DNA from: Neobacillus nitrireducens
GTDB lineage: Bacteria > Bacillota > Bacilli > Bacillales > Cytobacillaceae
Assembly (NCBI RefSeq): GCF_030915405.1
Contig: NZ_CP133262.1
Span: 2,480,001 to 2,544,000, forward strand
Reading direction: 5' to 3'
Length of the DNA stretch: 64,000 nucleotides
Shown here piece by piece: positions 45,762-54,322 of the stretch (position 1 is the stretch's first letter; each line of letters starts with the position of its first letter). The notes beneath the pieces are model-generated. The model did not search any database. It had not been told where the DNA came from and worked only from the letters and a program-made list of their open reading frames with translations. The position numbers were made by a program, and so were the translations under genes.

Positions 45762-45901
45762 TTACTTATGCTGGTTTACTCGATTAAGGACAAGACATCT
45801 TATTAAAAAGGAGTGAGCTTTATCTCAAAATCCAAGAGAACCTCATTTTGATGCTTTACGGTGAGGTTTTATATAAATAAGGTATTTGTATTCCTACTAA
45901 A

Positions 45902-45930
45902 AAAACTCGCCAATGACTATGGCGAGTTTT
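45902..45930. terminator. terminator-like hairpin
   Basis: AAAACTCGCCA/TGGCGAGTTTT, an 11-bp stem with a seven-base loop, followed by ACCTTTT. No gene lies just upstream on either strand. Confidence 0.55.
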
Positions 45931-46023
45931 ACCTTTTAATATACCAATAACGATGCCAATACGACTGTCATTTCGGCACGTATTTTAAGAAAAGCACCAC
46001 ATAGCAAAACACAACTATAATTA

Positions 46024-46067
46024 GGGATAGACCTTAACGTATTCTACGTGGGGTTTATCCCTTTTTA
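46024..46067 (+). terminator. terminator upstream of the tnp genes
   Basis: AGGGATA-G-ACC pairs with GGT-T-TATCCCT and is followed by TTTTT. It could insulate the tnp genes from outside transcription. Confidence 0.6.
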
Positions 46068-46228
46068 TTGTACTTTATTGACAGTAAAACCCTATTTCAT
46101 AATTATAGTAGTCAAAGTATACTACGAAGGTACATTCTGTTTTGTTGAAATTAGGATAAGTCCAATATGATTGAAATTTACTAATGGAGTAAATTCCCCA
46201 TTAAATAAGTAAAAGAGGATGGTTGGTT

Positions 46229-47356
46229 ATGAAAGTCCAAGAGATCATTGTCTCAGGTAATAGAAAGAGATATTTACTTCAAGATAACCATGGGGAATTT
46301 GTAAAACCAGTAGTAAAATTCCTCAAGTATATGGACAACACTGGATCTTCCAGAAATACACTCCGTTCTTATTGCTTTGCATTGAAATTATTTTTTGAGT
46401 TTCTGGAGCAAAAGCAGGCAGATTACAGGGATATCGGAATTGACAATATGGCGGAGTTTGTTAGGTGGCTTCAGAATCCCTATCGGGATTTAAAGGTAAT
46501 TAATATAAAACAAACAGATGTTAAAACGAGAAAGGCTTGTACAATTAATATCTATCTTGACAAGGTCTACTCATTTTATGATTATTTGATGAGGCATGAA
46601 GACTACGCTTTGGATTTATCTGAGCGTCTGAAAAGTCAGATACTCGCCTCTAGGGGTAGTTTCAAGGGCTTTCTCCACCACACACTTAAAAATAAATCAA
46701 AAAATATTATGATTTTGAAACTTAAGGAACCAAGGGAAAAGTTAAAAGTTTTGACATCAGAACAGGTACAAAAATTAGTTGATGCATGTCGGAACGTCAG
46801 GGATAAATTTTTATTGGCACTTCTTTATGAGACAGGCATTAGGATTGGTGAAGCCCTATCACTTCACCTTTCTGATATTGTTCCAGCAGCAAAAAAGATC
46901 ACAATACGAGATCGTGGAGAACTTATTAATGGTGCAGAGATTAAGACAATATGTAGCCCCCGCACGCTTGATATATCAAATGAATTAGCTAACCTTTACC
47001 GGGCTTATATCATAGATATTCATACAGACGAGATTGATACAAATTTTGTTTTTATAAAACTTCGCGGGGAACAAAAAGGGAGCCCCCTCGATTATCATTG
47101 CATTCAAGCACTTTTTAATCGTCTTAAAGCAAAAACTGGAATAGATGCGACACCCCATATGTTACGTCATACAAATATAACGGAGTTATGGAAAACAGGT
47201 GAAATGCGTCCTGAAACTCTTCAAAAGCGAGCAGGACATGCCCATGTGCAAACAACAATTCAAATGTATATTCACCCTTCTGAAGATGATATACGGAATG
47301 ATTGGGAGAAAGCTATGATGCAAAAACAATTAAGGGAGGAGAAAAATGAAGAGTAA
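46229..47356 (+). CDS. tnpA: tyrosine recombinase, TnpA-like
   Basis: Site-specific recombinase. The N-terminal SAM-like DNA-binding domain (about residues 20-130) contains NTGSSRNTLRSYCFALKLFF. The catalytic domain has the first Arg in YETGIRIGEAL, HMLRHT as the H-x-x-R box, the second His in AGHAHVQTTIQMY and the nucleophile Tyr in QMYIHPSEDD. All catalytic residues are intact. ATG 46229 follows AAGAGGA. Its end overlaps tnpB by 11 bp. Confidence 0.88.
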   Translation: MKVQEIIVSGNRKRYLLQDNHGEFVKPVVKFLKYMDNTGSSRNTLRSYCFALKLFFEFLEQKQADYRDIGIDNMAEFVRWLQNPYRDLKVINIKQTDVKTRKACTINIYLDKVYSFYDYLMRHEDYALDLSERLKSQILASRGSFKGFLHHTLKNKSKNIMILKLKEPREKLKVLTSEQVQKLVDACRNVRDKFLLALLYETGIRIGEALSLHLSDIVPAAKKITIRDRGELINGAEIKTICSPRTLDISNELANLYRAYIIDIHTDEIDTNFVFIKLRGEQKGSPLDYHCIQALFNRLKAKTGIDATPHMLRHTNITELWKTGEMRPETLQKRAGHAHVQTTIQMYIHPSEDDIRNDWEKAMMQKQLREEKNEE

Positions 47357-49343
47357 CACTGTTGCTTATCAACCCTGCGTAACATCCGAGAAAACGGCAG
47401 TGATTCAAGAGCAATTGTGTGGGTATTTTGAAAATGATGTATGGGATTTAACAAACTCCTTTTTTAAGGTATACGGTGGTGGTAGTTCTTGGTCCGCCTC
47501 GAAAACAAAAATAGATTTTACATTCTTATCTAATTCAATTAGACATGAAATTAAATTTTTCTTCGCTAATAAATTGGTGAATGAGAGTTTATCCCTTAGT
47601 ACATTAGTGTTGTATTCATTTTCACTTGTACACTTAAGTCATTTCTTGGAGAAATATTATTCTAAGATTGAGAGTTTGGTAGATATACCTTTTAATCAGG
47701 GCTTAATGAAATACAAAACTTTTTTGACCAATACAGGTATCAGAATAATAACAAAGAGTGGCAATAACTCCTCACATATTACAGTTTTTAATTCAATTAT
47801 TAAATATTTATCTCACTTCTATGATACACGGGAAGAGCTTGAGAAGGATGTATGGGATTTGAGAAAGATACCGAATGCAAGGTATACAATAAACGGAACC
47901 CATTATCTCCTTTCTTTTGAGAAAATCCCTACACCATTTCGAAAAATAGTAAAGGAATATTGTGCTTATGCATTAACCTATTTAAGTCAGGGTAAATTAG
48001 CTGGTCATATTATAGGGATCAGTAGTTATTTAAACTACGTTAAGGGACAACATCCAGATTGGAAAGATTTTAGCCAATTAAAAAGAGAAGACATTGAAAA
48101 GTATTTAATTTATTTTAATCAGAGTAACTCCTCTTATAGCCCATATTATAGGAATTTTTTGATTTCATCTGTTAAATACTTTTTAGAGTATCTTCAACGT
48201 TCTGAACGATCTGAAGCTCCGTTAAAGCATATCGGCACATTATTTTTTAGGGAGGATTTTTTGAAGCAACCGAAGCAAAATGAAAATCAAATTAAATATA
48301 TTCCTGAAACCGTCATGAATCAGTTGGAGCTTCTTATAAACCTGAATCCAGAAGACGTTAATCCACCTATGAAGGATAATGAAAAAGAATATGTACCAAT
48401 TGTGATATTACTTATAGCTACCGGATGGAGAATAAGTGATATTTTGAACCTCCGGTTCCAAAATTGTTTGATACCCACAAACAATGGTTATTATTTACAA
48501 GGAGATATTCCAAAAACAGATGTGAAACAACACCGAGTGCCTATTGATAAGGAACTAGCTAAAGTTTTACAAGTCATTATAGAGCAAACAAAAGACAAAA
48601 CAACACATAAGAACAATCCCGAAGGGTATTTATTTGTTCGAACAAAAGGAAAACGGAAGGGAAAACCTTTCACTGACCAAAGTATTCGCGATGCATTAAA
48701 TCGTTGGGCTGAAAGATATTCCATTGTAGATCAAAACGGAACTGTCTATCACTTTGGAAACCATGCATTCCGGCATACAAAAGGTGTAGAATTAATCAAC
48801 CTTGGAATGAATTTAACTCACATTATGAAATGGTTTGCCCATTCTTCACCTGAAATGACAATGAGGTATGCCAAAATTGCCGATGATACCCTTAGAAAAG
48901 AATGGTTAAAGGCACAAGAAAAAAAGGGTCCACTCTTACGAGTTGACCTTGGTATGGCGAGAGTATCAGAAATGAATTTGGATGAGGACCTTATCCATTG
49001 GGAATATATTCAAAGTAATATTGAGGCAGTACGTGTTCCTTTAGGCTATTGTTTGGCTTCTAAAAAAGAGGGTTGTCCATATGTAATTACACCTTGTTTA
49101 ACATGTCCTAATTTTTGTACAACCCCCGAAAATCTTCCCGATTTTAACAGAGAAATCAAAAAGGTTGAAGAACATATAGAAATGACGAGGCATTACCCAA
49201 TATACAACGAAAAAACGCTAGAACAATTGAACAATCTAACAAGAGTTAGGGATCAACTTACCGAGGGTAAAGCTCACCGTGGTTCTAGTGCCAAAAGAAT
49301 ATTACTACAAGCTCAGGAAAGAAAAGATAGTGTGGTGAAATAA
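47346..49343 (+). CDS. tnpB: tyrosine recombinase, TnpB-like
   Basis: The larger second recombinase. The C-terminal catalytic domain (about residues 330-530) has Arg in IATGWRISDILNL, NHAFRHTKG as the H-x-x-R box, and FAHSSPEMTMRYA with the His and nucleophile Tyr. A cysteine-rich segment, CLASKKEGCPYVITPC then CPNFC (about residues 575-600), follows and may bind zinc. The N-terminal 300 residues are helical. 665 aa, slightly longer than Tn554 TnpB. Catalytic residues intact. ATG after AGGGAGGAG. Confidence 0.88.
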   Translation: MKSNTVAYQPCVTSEKTAVIQEQLCGYFENDVWDLTNSFFKVYGGGSSWSASKTKIDFTFLSNSIRHEIKFFFANKLVNESLSLSTLVLYSFSLVHLSHFLEKYYSKIESLVDIPFNQGLMKYKTFLTNTGIRIITKSGNNSSHITVFNSIIKYLSHFYDTREELEKDVWDLRKIPNARYTINGTHYLLSFEKIPTPFRKIVKEYCAYALTYLSQGKLAGHIIGISSYLNYVKGQHPDWKDFSQLKREDIEKYLIYFNQSNSSYSPYYRNFLISSVKYFLEYLQRSERSEAPLKHIGTLFFREDFLKQPKQNENQIKYIPETVMNQLELLINLNPEDVNPPMKDNEKEYVPIVILLIATGWRISDILNLRFQNCLIPTNNGYYLQGDIPKTDVKQHRVPIDKELAKVLQVIIEQTKDKTTHKNNPEGYLFVRTKGKRKGKPFTDQSIRDALNRWAERYSIVDQNGTVYHFGNHAFRHTKGVELINLGMNLTHIMKWFAHSSPEMTMRYAKIADDTLRKEWLKAQEKKGPLLRVDLGMARVSEMNLDEDLIHWEYIQSNIEAVRVPLGYCLASKKEGCPYVITPCLTCPNFCTTPENLPDFNREIKKVEEHIEMTRHYPIYNEKTLEQLNNLTRVRDQLTEGKAHRGSSAKRILLQAQERKDSVVK

Positions 49344-49723
49344 TGAAACACAAAAGAAATACTGAGGCAGTCGTTGCATATGCAAAAAAGAAAAAAGAAG
49401 AAACAGTTGATAAGGTTGAACAAACGATTAAACAATTGATCCAGCAGAATGAAAAAATAAATTTCAATACTGTTACAATCGCAGCAGGAGTTTCTAAGTC
49501 TTATTTATACAACCAAACTGAACTAAGGGAAAGGATTGAAACCCTTCGTCAGCAACAACGAGAAGTGGCATCTCCAAAGAATATAAAGAAGAATATGAAT
49601 GTTGAGAATAAAGATAGCTTAATTCAAGTCTTTCGCGAACGCATTCGAGAATTAGAAAAGGAAAACAAGCAATTAAAAGAGGAAATTAAAAGAGTTAACG
49701 GTAAGCTATATGAAAACTTTTAG
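49343..49723 (+). CDS. tnpC: TnpC-like small accessory protein, DUF6262
   Basis: A 126-aa highly charged protein. The N-terminal part has a helix-turn-helix-like segment VTIAAGVSKSYLYNQTELRE (about residues 46-65), and the C-terminal part is a coiled coil (FRERIRELEKENKQLKEEIK). Size and position match TnpC of Tn554, which influences the frequency and orientation of transposition. It shares one base with tnpB. Confidence 0.8.
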   Translation: MKHKRNTEAVVAYAKKKKEETVDKVEQTIKQLIQQNEKINFNTVTIAAGVSKSYLYNQTELRERIETLRQQQREVASPKNIKKNMNVENKDSLIQVFRERIRELEKENKQLKEEIKRVNGKLYENF

Positions 49724-49751
49724 GAGACAACTTTATTACGAAAATTTGAAG

Positions 49752-49797
49752 AAAGGCTCTCACGTTGTGTACATATACACAACGTGAGAGCCTTTTA
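49752..49797. terminator. 20-bp perfect hairpin at the right end of the tnp module
   Basis: AAAGGCTCTCACGTTGTGTA and its complement (49776-49795) enclose a four-base loop, with T-run TTTTATTT on the plus strand. It probably terminates tnp transcription, but is unusually long and perfect. Confidence 0.75.
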
Positions 49798-49868
49798 TTT
49801 CCTTACATTTTAATTATTTTAGTCTTGATTTTGCGTCGGAACCCTTTATCAAAATTTAAGTCACCTTT

Positions 49869-51026
49869 TTACGCGGTAAACTTCTCTAAGAATTGTTCAA
49901 TAACAATCGAGGATGTGCCTAAGGCGGGAGCATTTTTTCCTAAGGAAGACAGTAATAACTCATGACTGTTAGTAAATTTTTCATTACTCCTTGATGAGAT
50001 CGAATTTCTAATCGAGTTCAGAACCATTGGCACAGCTTCAACAATGTCATTTCGGATAATGACCGCTTGTGGGTTAAATGTATTTAAGATACTTGTTAAT
50101 CCAATCCCAAGGTAAAAGCCAAAGTTTTGTAAGGCCATTAATATTTCAGGATCATTTTGGTTGGCCAGATTAATAATTTCCTGATAGGAGGAGATGTTGC
50201 CGTTGATTTGATAAGGAGTTAGCAATGCTTTTTCAGAGGCGTATAATTCCCAGCACCCCCGGTTTCCACAACTGCATTTGAGTCCGTTAAAATCGATTGT
50301 TACATGACCCATCTCTCCGGCAAAACCATCAACACCTCGATACAAATCATTATTAATAACAATTCCAATCCCGATTCCCGTACCTACGCTAACGTATATG
50401 ATGTTTTCAAAATTTTTAGCAGCCCCAAATACTCTTTCACCATATGCACCGGCATTGGCTTCATTTTCAATAAAAACAGGCACCTTAAATTCCTGTTCGA
50501 TGAGTGATTTTAAGTCTAGATTATAATTCCAGTCGATGTTTGGCGTGAATATGACCTGTTGTTCTGTATTGACAAGACCCGGAACACATAAACCAATGCC
50601 AATCAATCCGTACGGGGAATCTGGCATTTGCTTGATGAGATCCTCAATCATTGAAAATAAAACATCTTTGTTCTTATCAAGTGAAGGCTTTTCTAGCTGT
50701 TGATATTGATCCAGGACAATGTTTCCTTTTAAATCCGTTAAAATGCCATTGATAGAATCAACACCGATATCCAACCCGATGGAATAACCGGCATTCTTAT
50801 TAAATACGAGCATGACAGGCTTCCTTCCACCGCTAGATTGCCCCTGTCCGATTTCAAAAATAAGGTTCTTTTCAATTAAGGTATTCACTTGGGAAGAAAC
50901 AGTCGATTTATTTAAACCTGTTATTTCAGATAACTTTGCCCGTGAGATAGGTGAATTCGAAACGATTTCATTCAGTAGTACCTTTTGATTCATTTTTTTG
51001 ACTAACATTTGATCCGCAATAATCAC
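49869..51026 (-). CDS. xylR: xylose repressor XylR, ROK family
   Basis: Represses xylose genes until xylose binds. The N-terminal winged helix (residues about 8-70) contains SPISRAKLSEITGLNKSTVSSQVN; the ROK domain has GLDIGVDSINGILTD, the zinc motif CSCGNRGCWE and GTGIGIGIV. The start is GTG 51026 (VIIADQMLVKKMNQK), after ACGGGGTG, matching the usual N-terminus; an ATG 42 bases upstream adds residues not typical of XylR. Divergent from xylA. Confidence 0.9.
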   Translation of the reverse strand: MIIADQMLVKKMNQKVLLNEIVSNSPISRAKLSEITGLNKSTVSSQVNTLIEKNLIFEIGQGQSSGGRKPVMLVFNKNAGYSIGLDIGVDSINGILTDLKGNIVLDQYQQLEKPSLDKNKDVLFSMIEDLIKQMPDSPYGLIGIGLCVPGLVNTEQQVIFTPNIDWNYNLDLKSLIEQEFKVPVFIENEANAGAYGERVFGAAKNFENIIYVSVGTGIGIGIVINNDLYRGVDGFAGEMGHVTIDFNGLKCSCGNRGCWELYASEKALLTPYQINGNISSYQEIINLANQNDPEILMALQNFGFYLGIGLTSILNTFNPQAVIIRNDIVEAVPMVLNSIRNSISSRSNEKFTNSHELLLSSLGKNAPALGTSSIVIEQFLEKFTA

Positions 51027-51143
51027 AAATTCGCACCCCGTTTGTATATTCAATAAACTAAGTTCCATTAACTTTATAGTAGTATATTCCCATTATAAAT
51101 CAATATTCAGCGAAAATATACATAAAATATTCAAATAAAACTA

Positions 51144-51213
51144 TTGATTAAAGCGTTTTATTTTTGTAAGATGTAAATAGATTAATGTTAGTTTATCCGA
51201 ACAACAAACTAAC
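51144..51213 (+). promoter_or_regulatory. xylA promoter, cre site and XylR operator
   Basis: TTGATT-17 bp-TAAGAT (51144-51149, 51167-51172). A cre-like sequence, TTAAAGCGTTTTA, overlaps the spacer. A palindrome TTAGTTT (51188-51194)/AAACTAA (51206-51212) follows, the form of the known Bacillus xyl operator. Together they indicate xylose induction and CcpA repression. Confidence 0.85.
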
Positions 51214-51281
51214 TTGAATAAACATCTACTGAGGCTACATAGTTGTAAATAACATTTAATTTATTTCAGGAGGGAAAAGAC

Positions 51282-52613
51282 ATGGTTCAGACAATGACGA
51301 ATACTTATTTTGGAAGCGTAAACAAGGTGGTTTATGAAGGAAAGGATTCTACAAACCCATTAGCATTCAAGTATTATAACCCCGAGGAAGTAATTGGCGG
51401 CAAAACCATGAAAGACATTCTCCGTTTCTCCGTTGCCTATTGGCATACCTTTACCGCAGATGGAAGCGACCCATTTGGTGCTGCGACTATGGAAAGACCG
51501 TGGAACCAATTCACTGGTATGGATTTGGCAAAAGCTAGAGTAGAAGCTTCCTTTGAACTTTTTGAAAAACTTGGTGTTCCATTCTTTGCTTTCCACGATC
51601 GTGACGTTGCTCCTGAAGGCCGAACTTTAAGTGAAACCAATAAAAATTTAGATATCATTGTCGAGATGATTAAAGATTACATGAAAACAAGTAATACAAA
51701 ACTATTATGGAACACAGCGAACATGTTCACCAACCCTCGCTTTGTTCATGGTGCAGCTACATCTTGCAATGCGGACGTATTTGCCTATGCTGCGGCACAA
51801 GTGAAAAAAGGTTTAGAAACAGCTAAACTGCTTGGCGCAGAAAACTATGTTTTCTGGGGCGGTCGTGAAGGATACGAAACCTTATTAAATACCGATCTAA
51901 AACTAGAGCTTGATAACTTAGCAAGATTTATGCATATGGCGGTTGATTATGCGAAGGAAATCGGCTTTACGGGTCAATTCTTAATTGAGCCAAAACCAAA
52001 AGAGCCAACCACTCACCAATATGATACAGATGCAGCGACAACCATTGCCTTCTTAAGACAATACGGTTTAGAGGATTACTTTAAATTAAATCTTGAAGCA
52101 AATCATGCAACACTTGCCGGACATACATTTGAGCATGAATTACGTGTGGCAAGAACGAGCGGCCTGCTTGGTTCCGTTGATGCCAACCAAGGAAATCCTT
52201 TACTCGGCTGGGATACCGATGAATTCCCAACGGATTTATATTCTACTACCCTAGCAATGTATGAAATTCTCCAGAACGGTGGTCTTGGCCGCGGCGGGCT
52301 AAACTTTGATGCCAAGGTGAGAAGGACTTCTTTTGAAGCGGAAGATCTTGTCCATGCACATGTAGCTGGAATGGATGCCTTTGCCCGAGGCTTGAAAGTG
52401 GCTCATAAATTAATCGAAGACCGTGCTTTTGAAAATGTGATTGCCGAACGTTACAGCAGCTTTACGAAAGGAATTGGCCTCGATATCGTTCAAGGCAGAG
52501 CCAACTTCCACACCCTTGAAACCTATGCACTTAACAATGACACCATTAAAAATGTTTCAGGTAAAACGGAACGTTTGAAAGCTTTATTAAACCAATACCT
52601 TTTAGAAGTCTAA
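51282..52613 (+). CDS. xylA: xylose isomerase
   Basis: Converts D-xylose to D-xylulose. The (beta/alpha)8 enzyme shows active-site segments [13 protein letters not shown] (catalytic His), [15 protein letters not shown] (metal ligands), [18 protein letters not shown] and [19 protein letters not shown]. 443 aa, the class II size. ATG after AGGAGGGAAA. First gene of the xylose locus. Confidence 0.94.
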   Translation: MVQTMTNTYFGSVNKVVYEGKDSTNPLAFKYYNPEEVIGGKTMKDILRFSVAYWHTFTADGSDPFGAATMERPWNQFTGMDLAKARVEASFELFEKLGVPFFAFHDRDVAPEGRTLSETNKNLDIIVEMIKDYMKTSNTKLLWNTANMFTNPRFVHGAATSCNADVFAYAAAQVKKGLETAKLLGAENYVFWGGREGYETLLNTDLKLELDNLARFMHMAVDYAKEIGFTGQFLIEPKPKEPTTHQYDTDAATTIAFLRQYGLEDYFKLNLEANHATLAGHTFEHELRVARTSGLLGSVDANQGNPLLGWDTDEFPTDLYSTTLAMYEILQNGGLGRGGLNFDAKVRRTSFEAEDLVHAHVAGMDAFARGLKVAHKLIEDRAFENVIAERYSSFTKGIGLDIVQGRANFHTLETYALNNDTIKNVSGKTERLKALLNQYLLEV

Positions 52614-52642
52614 TATAAGTCAATAAGCCTTGTCCTACTCAA

Positions 52643-52691
52643 TGGGCCCGCCAACTGAAGATAGCCAAATTTTGTTGCGGGTCCATTTTTT
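52643..52691 (+). terminator. terminator after xylA
   Basis: TGGGCCCGCCAAC and GTTGCGGGTCCA can pair with an 18-base loop and are followed by TTTTTT. Confidence 0.65.
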
Positions 52692-52765
52692 GAATTTTAA
52701 TTTCATCCATATAAAAGGAGGATAAAGACAGCCTTTAGGATATCGACTAGTACCATACTTCATTT

Positions 52766-52800
52766 TTTCGACAAAATGACAACGCTTTTATACATACTAT
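52766..52800 (+). promoter_or_regulatory. candidate xylT promoter with cre site
   Basis: TGACAACGCTTTTA (52777-52790) is close to the CcpA cre consensus. A TACTAT hexamer (52795-52800) could be a -10 element with a -35 near TCGACA upstream. This suggests separate, glucose-repressed expression of xylT-xylB after the xylA terminator. Confidence 0.5.
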
Positions 52801-52847
52801 AGTTGAAGTATAGTTTCCTAAAATGTAACCTGTCTTTAAACAATACG

Positions 52848-54236
52848 ATGGAGCAAAAAAAGAACTCACTTTATCTATTTGGAATTACACTGGTGGCTGC
52901 CATTGGCGGCCTGCTTTTTGGATATGATACTGCTGTTATATCGGGTGCGGAGGAGTCATTACAAATCTATCTAATTGATAGTCTCCATTTAGGTGCATTC
53001 ATTCATGGCGCAACCATCTCTAGTGCACTAATTGGTTGTATCATCGGTGGTTTCATTTCCGGTGTTTTTGCTTCAAAATTCGGTCGGAAGAACTCACTCA
53101 TTATTGCATCAATCTTTTTCTTAGTATCCTCCCTGGGTGCCGCTTATCCGGAGTTTCTATTTTTCGAAAAAGGTGAACCAACGATTGGTTTGTTAATCGC
53201 ATTCAACCTTTATCGAATCTTAGGTGGGATTGGCGTTGGTTTAGCTTCTGCTGTTTGCCCAATGTATATTGGAGAAGTGGCTCCAGCAAACGTCCGCGGT
53301 AGATTAGTATCCTTTAACCAGTTTATGATTATTCTAGGAATGCTCGTTGCCTATTTCGTTAACTTTTCAATTTCGAGCGGTGAAAGTCAAGCATGGGTCA
53401 ATGATATTGGCTGGAGATATATGTTTGCATCCTGTGGTGTTCCGGCTCTCTTGTTTGGGTTATTTTTACTAATGGTACCTGAAACACCCCGCTATTTATC
53501 TTTGAAAAATCAAGATGATAAGGCCCTTGCTATTCTTACAAAAATTAATGGCTCTGCGGCAGCAAAATCAATTTTACAACAAATCAAGCAAACAGTAGAT
53601 GCTTCTTCTGAGAAACTATTTACTTACGGAAAAACAGTGATCGTGATTGGAATCTTGCTTTCTGTATTTCAACAGTTTGTTGGAATTAATGTTGCTTTGT
53701 ATTATGCACCAAGGATCTTTGAAAGCATGGGTGCTGGAAAAGATGCTTCAATGTTACAGACAACCGTTATGGGATTAATCAACGTGGTTTTCACCCTGGT
53801 AGCGATTATGACTGTCGATAAATGGGGCCGTAAACCATTATTAATTATTGGCTCTATCGGAATGGCAATTGGAATGTTTGGGGTTTCTAGTCTGGCCTAT
53901 TTCGATGTAATCGGAGTAAGTACTTTAATTTTCATTATTGTGTACACAGCTTCCTTTATGATGTCATGGGGTCCGATCTGCTGGGTTCTGATTTCTGAAA
54001 TCTTCCCCAATAATATCCGTGGACGTGCAGTTGCGATTGCAGTAGCAGCGCAGTGGGCCGCTAACTATCTTATTTCCTCAACGTATCCAATGATGATGGA
54101 ATATAGCGGTACTGTAACCTATGGTTTTTACGGAATAATGAGTGTTCTTTCTGCCATATTTGTTTGGAAGTTCGTGCCTGAAACAAAAGGAAAAACTCTC
54201 GAGGAAATGGAAGGAACTTGGAAAAAGTCAGCTTAA
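52848..54236 (+). CDS. xylT: D-xylose:proton symporter, MFS sugar porter
   Basis: Imports xylose with protons. Sugar porter signatures are present: FGYDTAVISGAEESL, GRKNSLI, YRILGGIGVGLASAVCPMYIGEVAPANVRG, VPETPRYL and VPETKGKTLEEME. Twelve membrane segments. The ATG at 52848 (MEQKKNSLYLFG) is used but has no Shine-Dalgarno; a strong AAAGGAGG near 52714 has no start after it. The start is therefore uncertain. It lies between xylA and xylB. Confidence 0.87.
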   Translation: MEQKKNSLYLFGITLVAAIGGLLFGYDTAVISGAEESLQIYLIDSLHLGAFIHGATISSALIGCIIGGFISGVFASKFGRKNSLIIASIFFLVSSLGAAYPEFLFFEKGEPTIGLLIAFNLYRILGGIGVGLASAVCPMYIGEVAPANVRGRLVSFNQFMIILGMLVAYFVNFSISSGESQAWVNDIGWRYMFASCGVPALLFGLFLLMVPETPRYLSLKNQDDKALAILTKINGSAAAKSILQQIKQTVDASSEKLFTYGKTVIVIGILLSVFQQFVGINVALYYAPRIFESMGAGKDASMLQTTVMGLINVVFTLVAIMTVDKWGRKPLLIIGSIGMAIGMFGVSSLAYFDVIGVSTLIFIIVYTASFMMSWGPICWVLISEIFPNNIRGRAVAIAVAAQWAANYLISSTYPMMMEYSGTVTYGFYGIMSVLSAIFVWKFVPETKGKTLEEMEGTWKKSA

Positions 54237-54322
54237 TAAGAATAGGACGCTATCCTTTGGTCATACAGGAGGGATGGCGTTCATTTATCACCTGTTGAAA
54301 AACTTAAGTGGGGGAATTCAAT

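Larger units (their letters stand above)
45324..46228. other. 900-bp gene-free stretch with palindromes and hairpins
   Basis: No convincing frame was found. It holds the palindrome cluster, a small inverted repeat ATCGGG...CCCGA near 45549, two hairpins at 45837-45874 and 45902-45930, a terminator at 46024-46067, and a possible tnpA promoter TTGACA (46078-46083). The left end of the Tn554-like element is probably inside. Confidence 0.6.
46229..49800 (+). mobile_element. Tn554-like transposition module without cargo
   Basis: Three overlapping genes with sizes and order of Tn554 tnpA-tnpB-tnpC: 376, 665 and 126 codons. Nothing but a long hairpin and intergenic DNA follows before xylR, so no resistance or other cargo is present between tnpC and the next gene. 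Ends are not defined: Tn554-type elements lack terminal inverted repeats, so the bounds are approximate. Confidence 0.7.

Noticed and set aside
46024..46067. Riboswitch upstream of tnpA
   Set aside because: Only a simple terminator hairpin is visible, with no conserved aptamer elements.
54308..54322. Earlier GTG/ATG-like start for xylB at 54308
   Set aside because: It would include the GTGGGGG ribosome binding site; ATG 54323 fits better.
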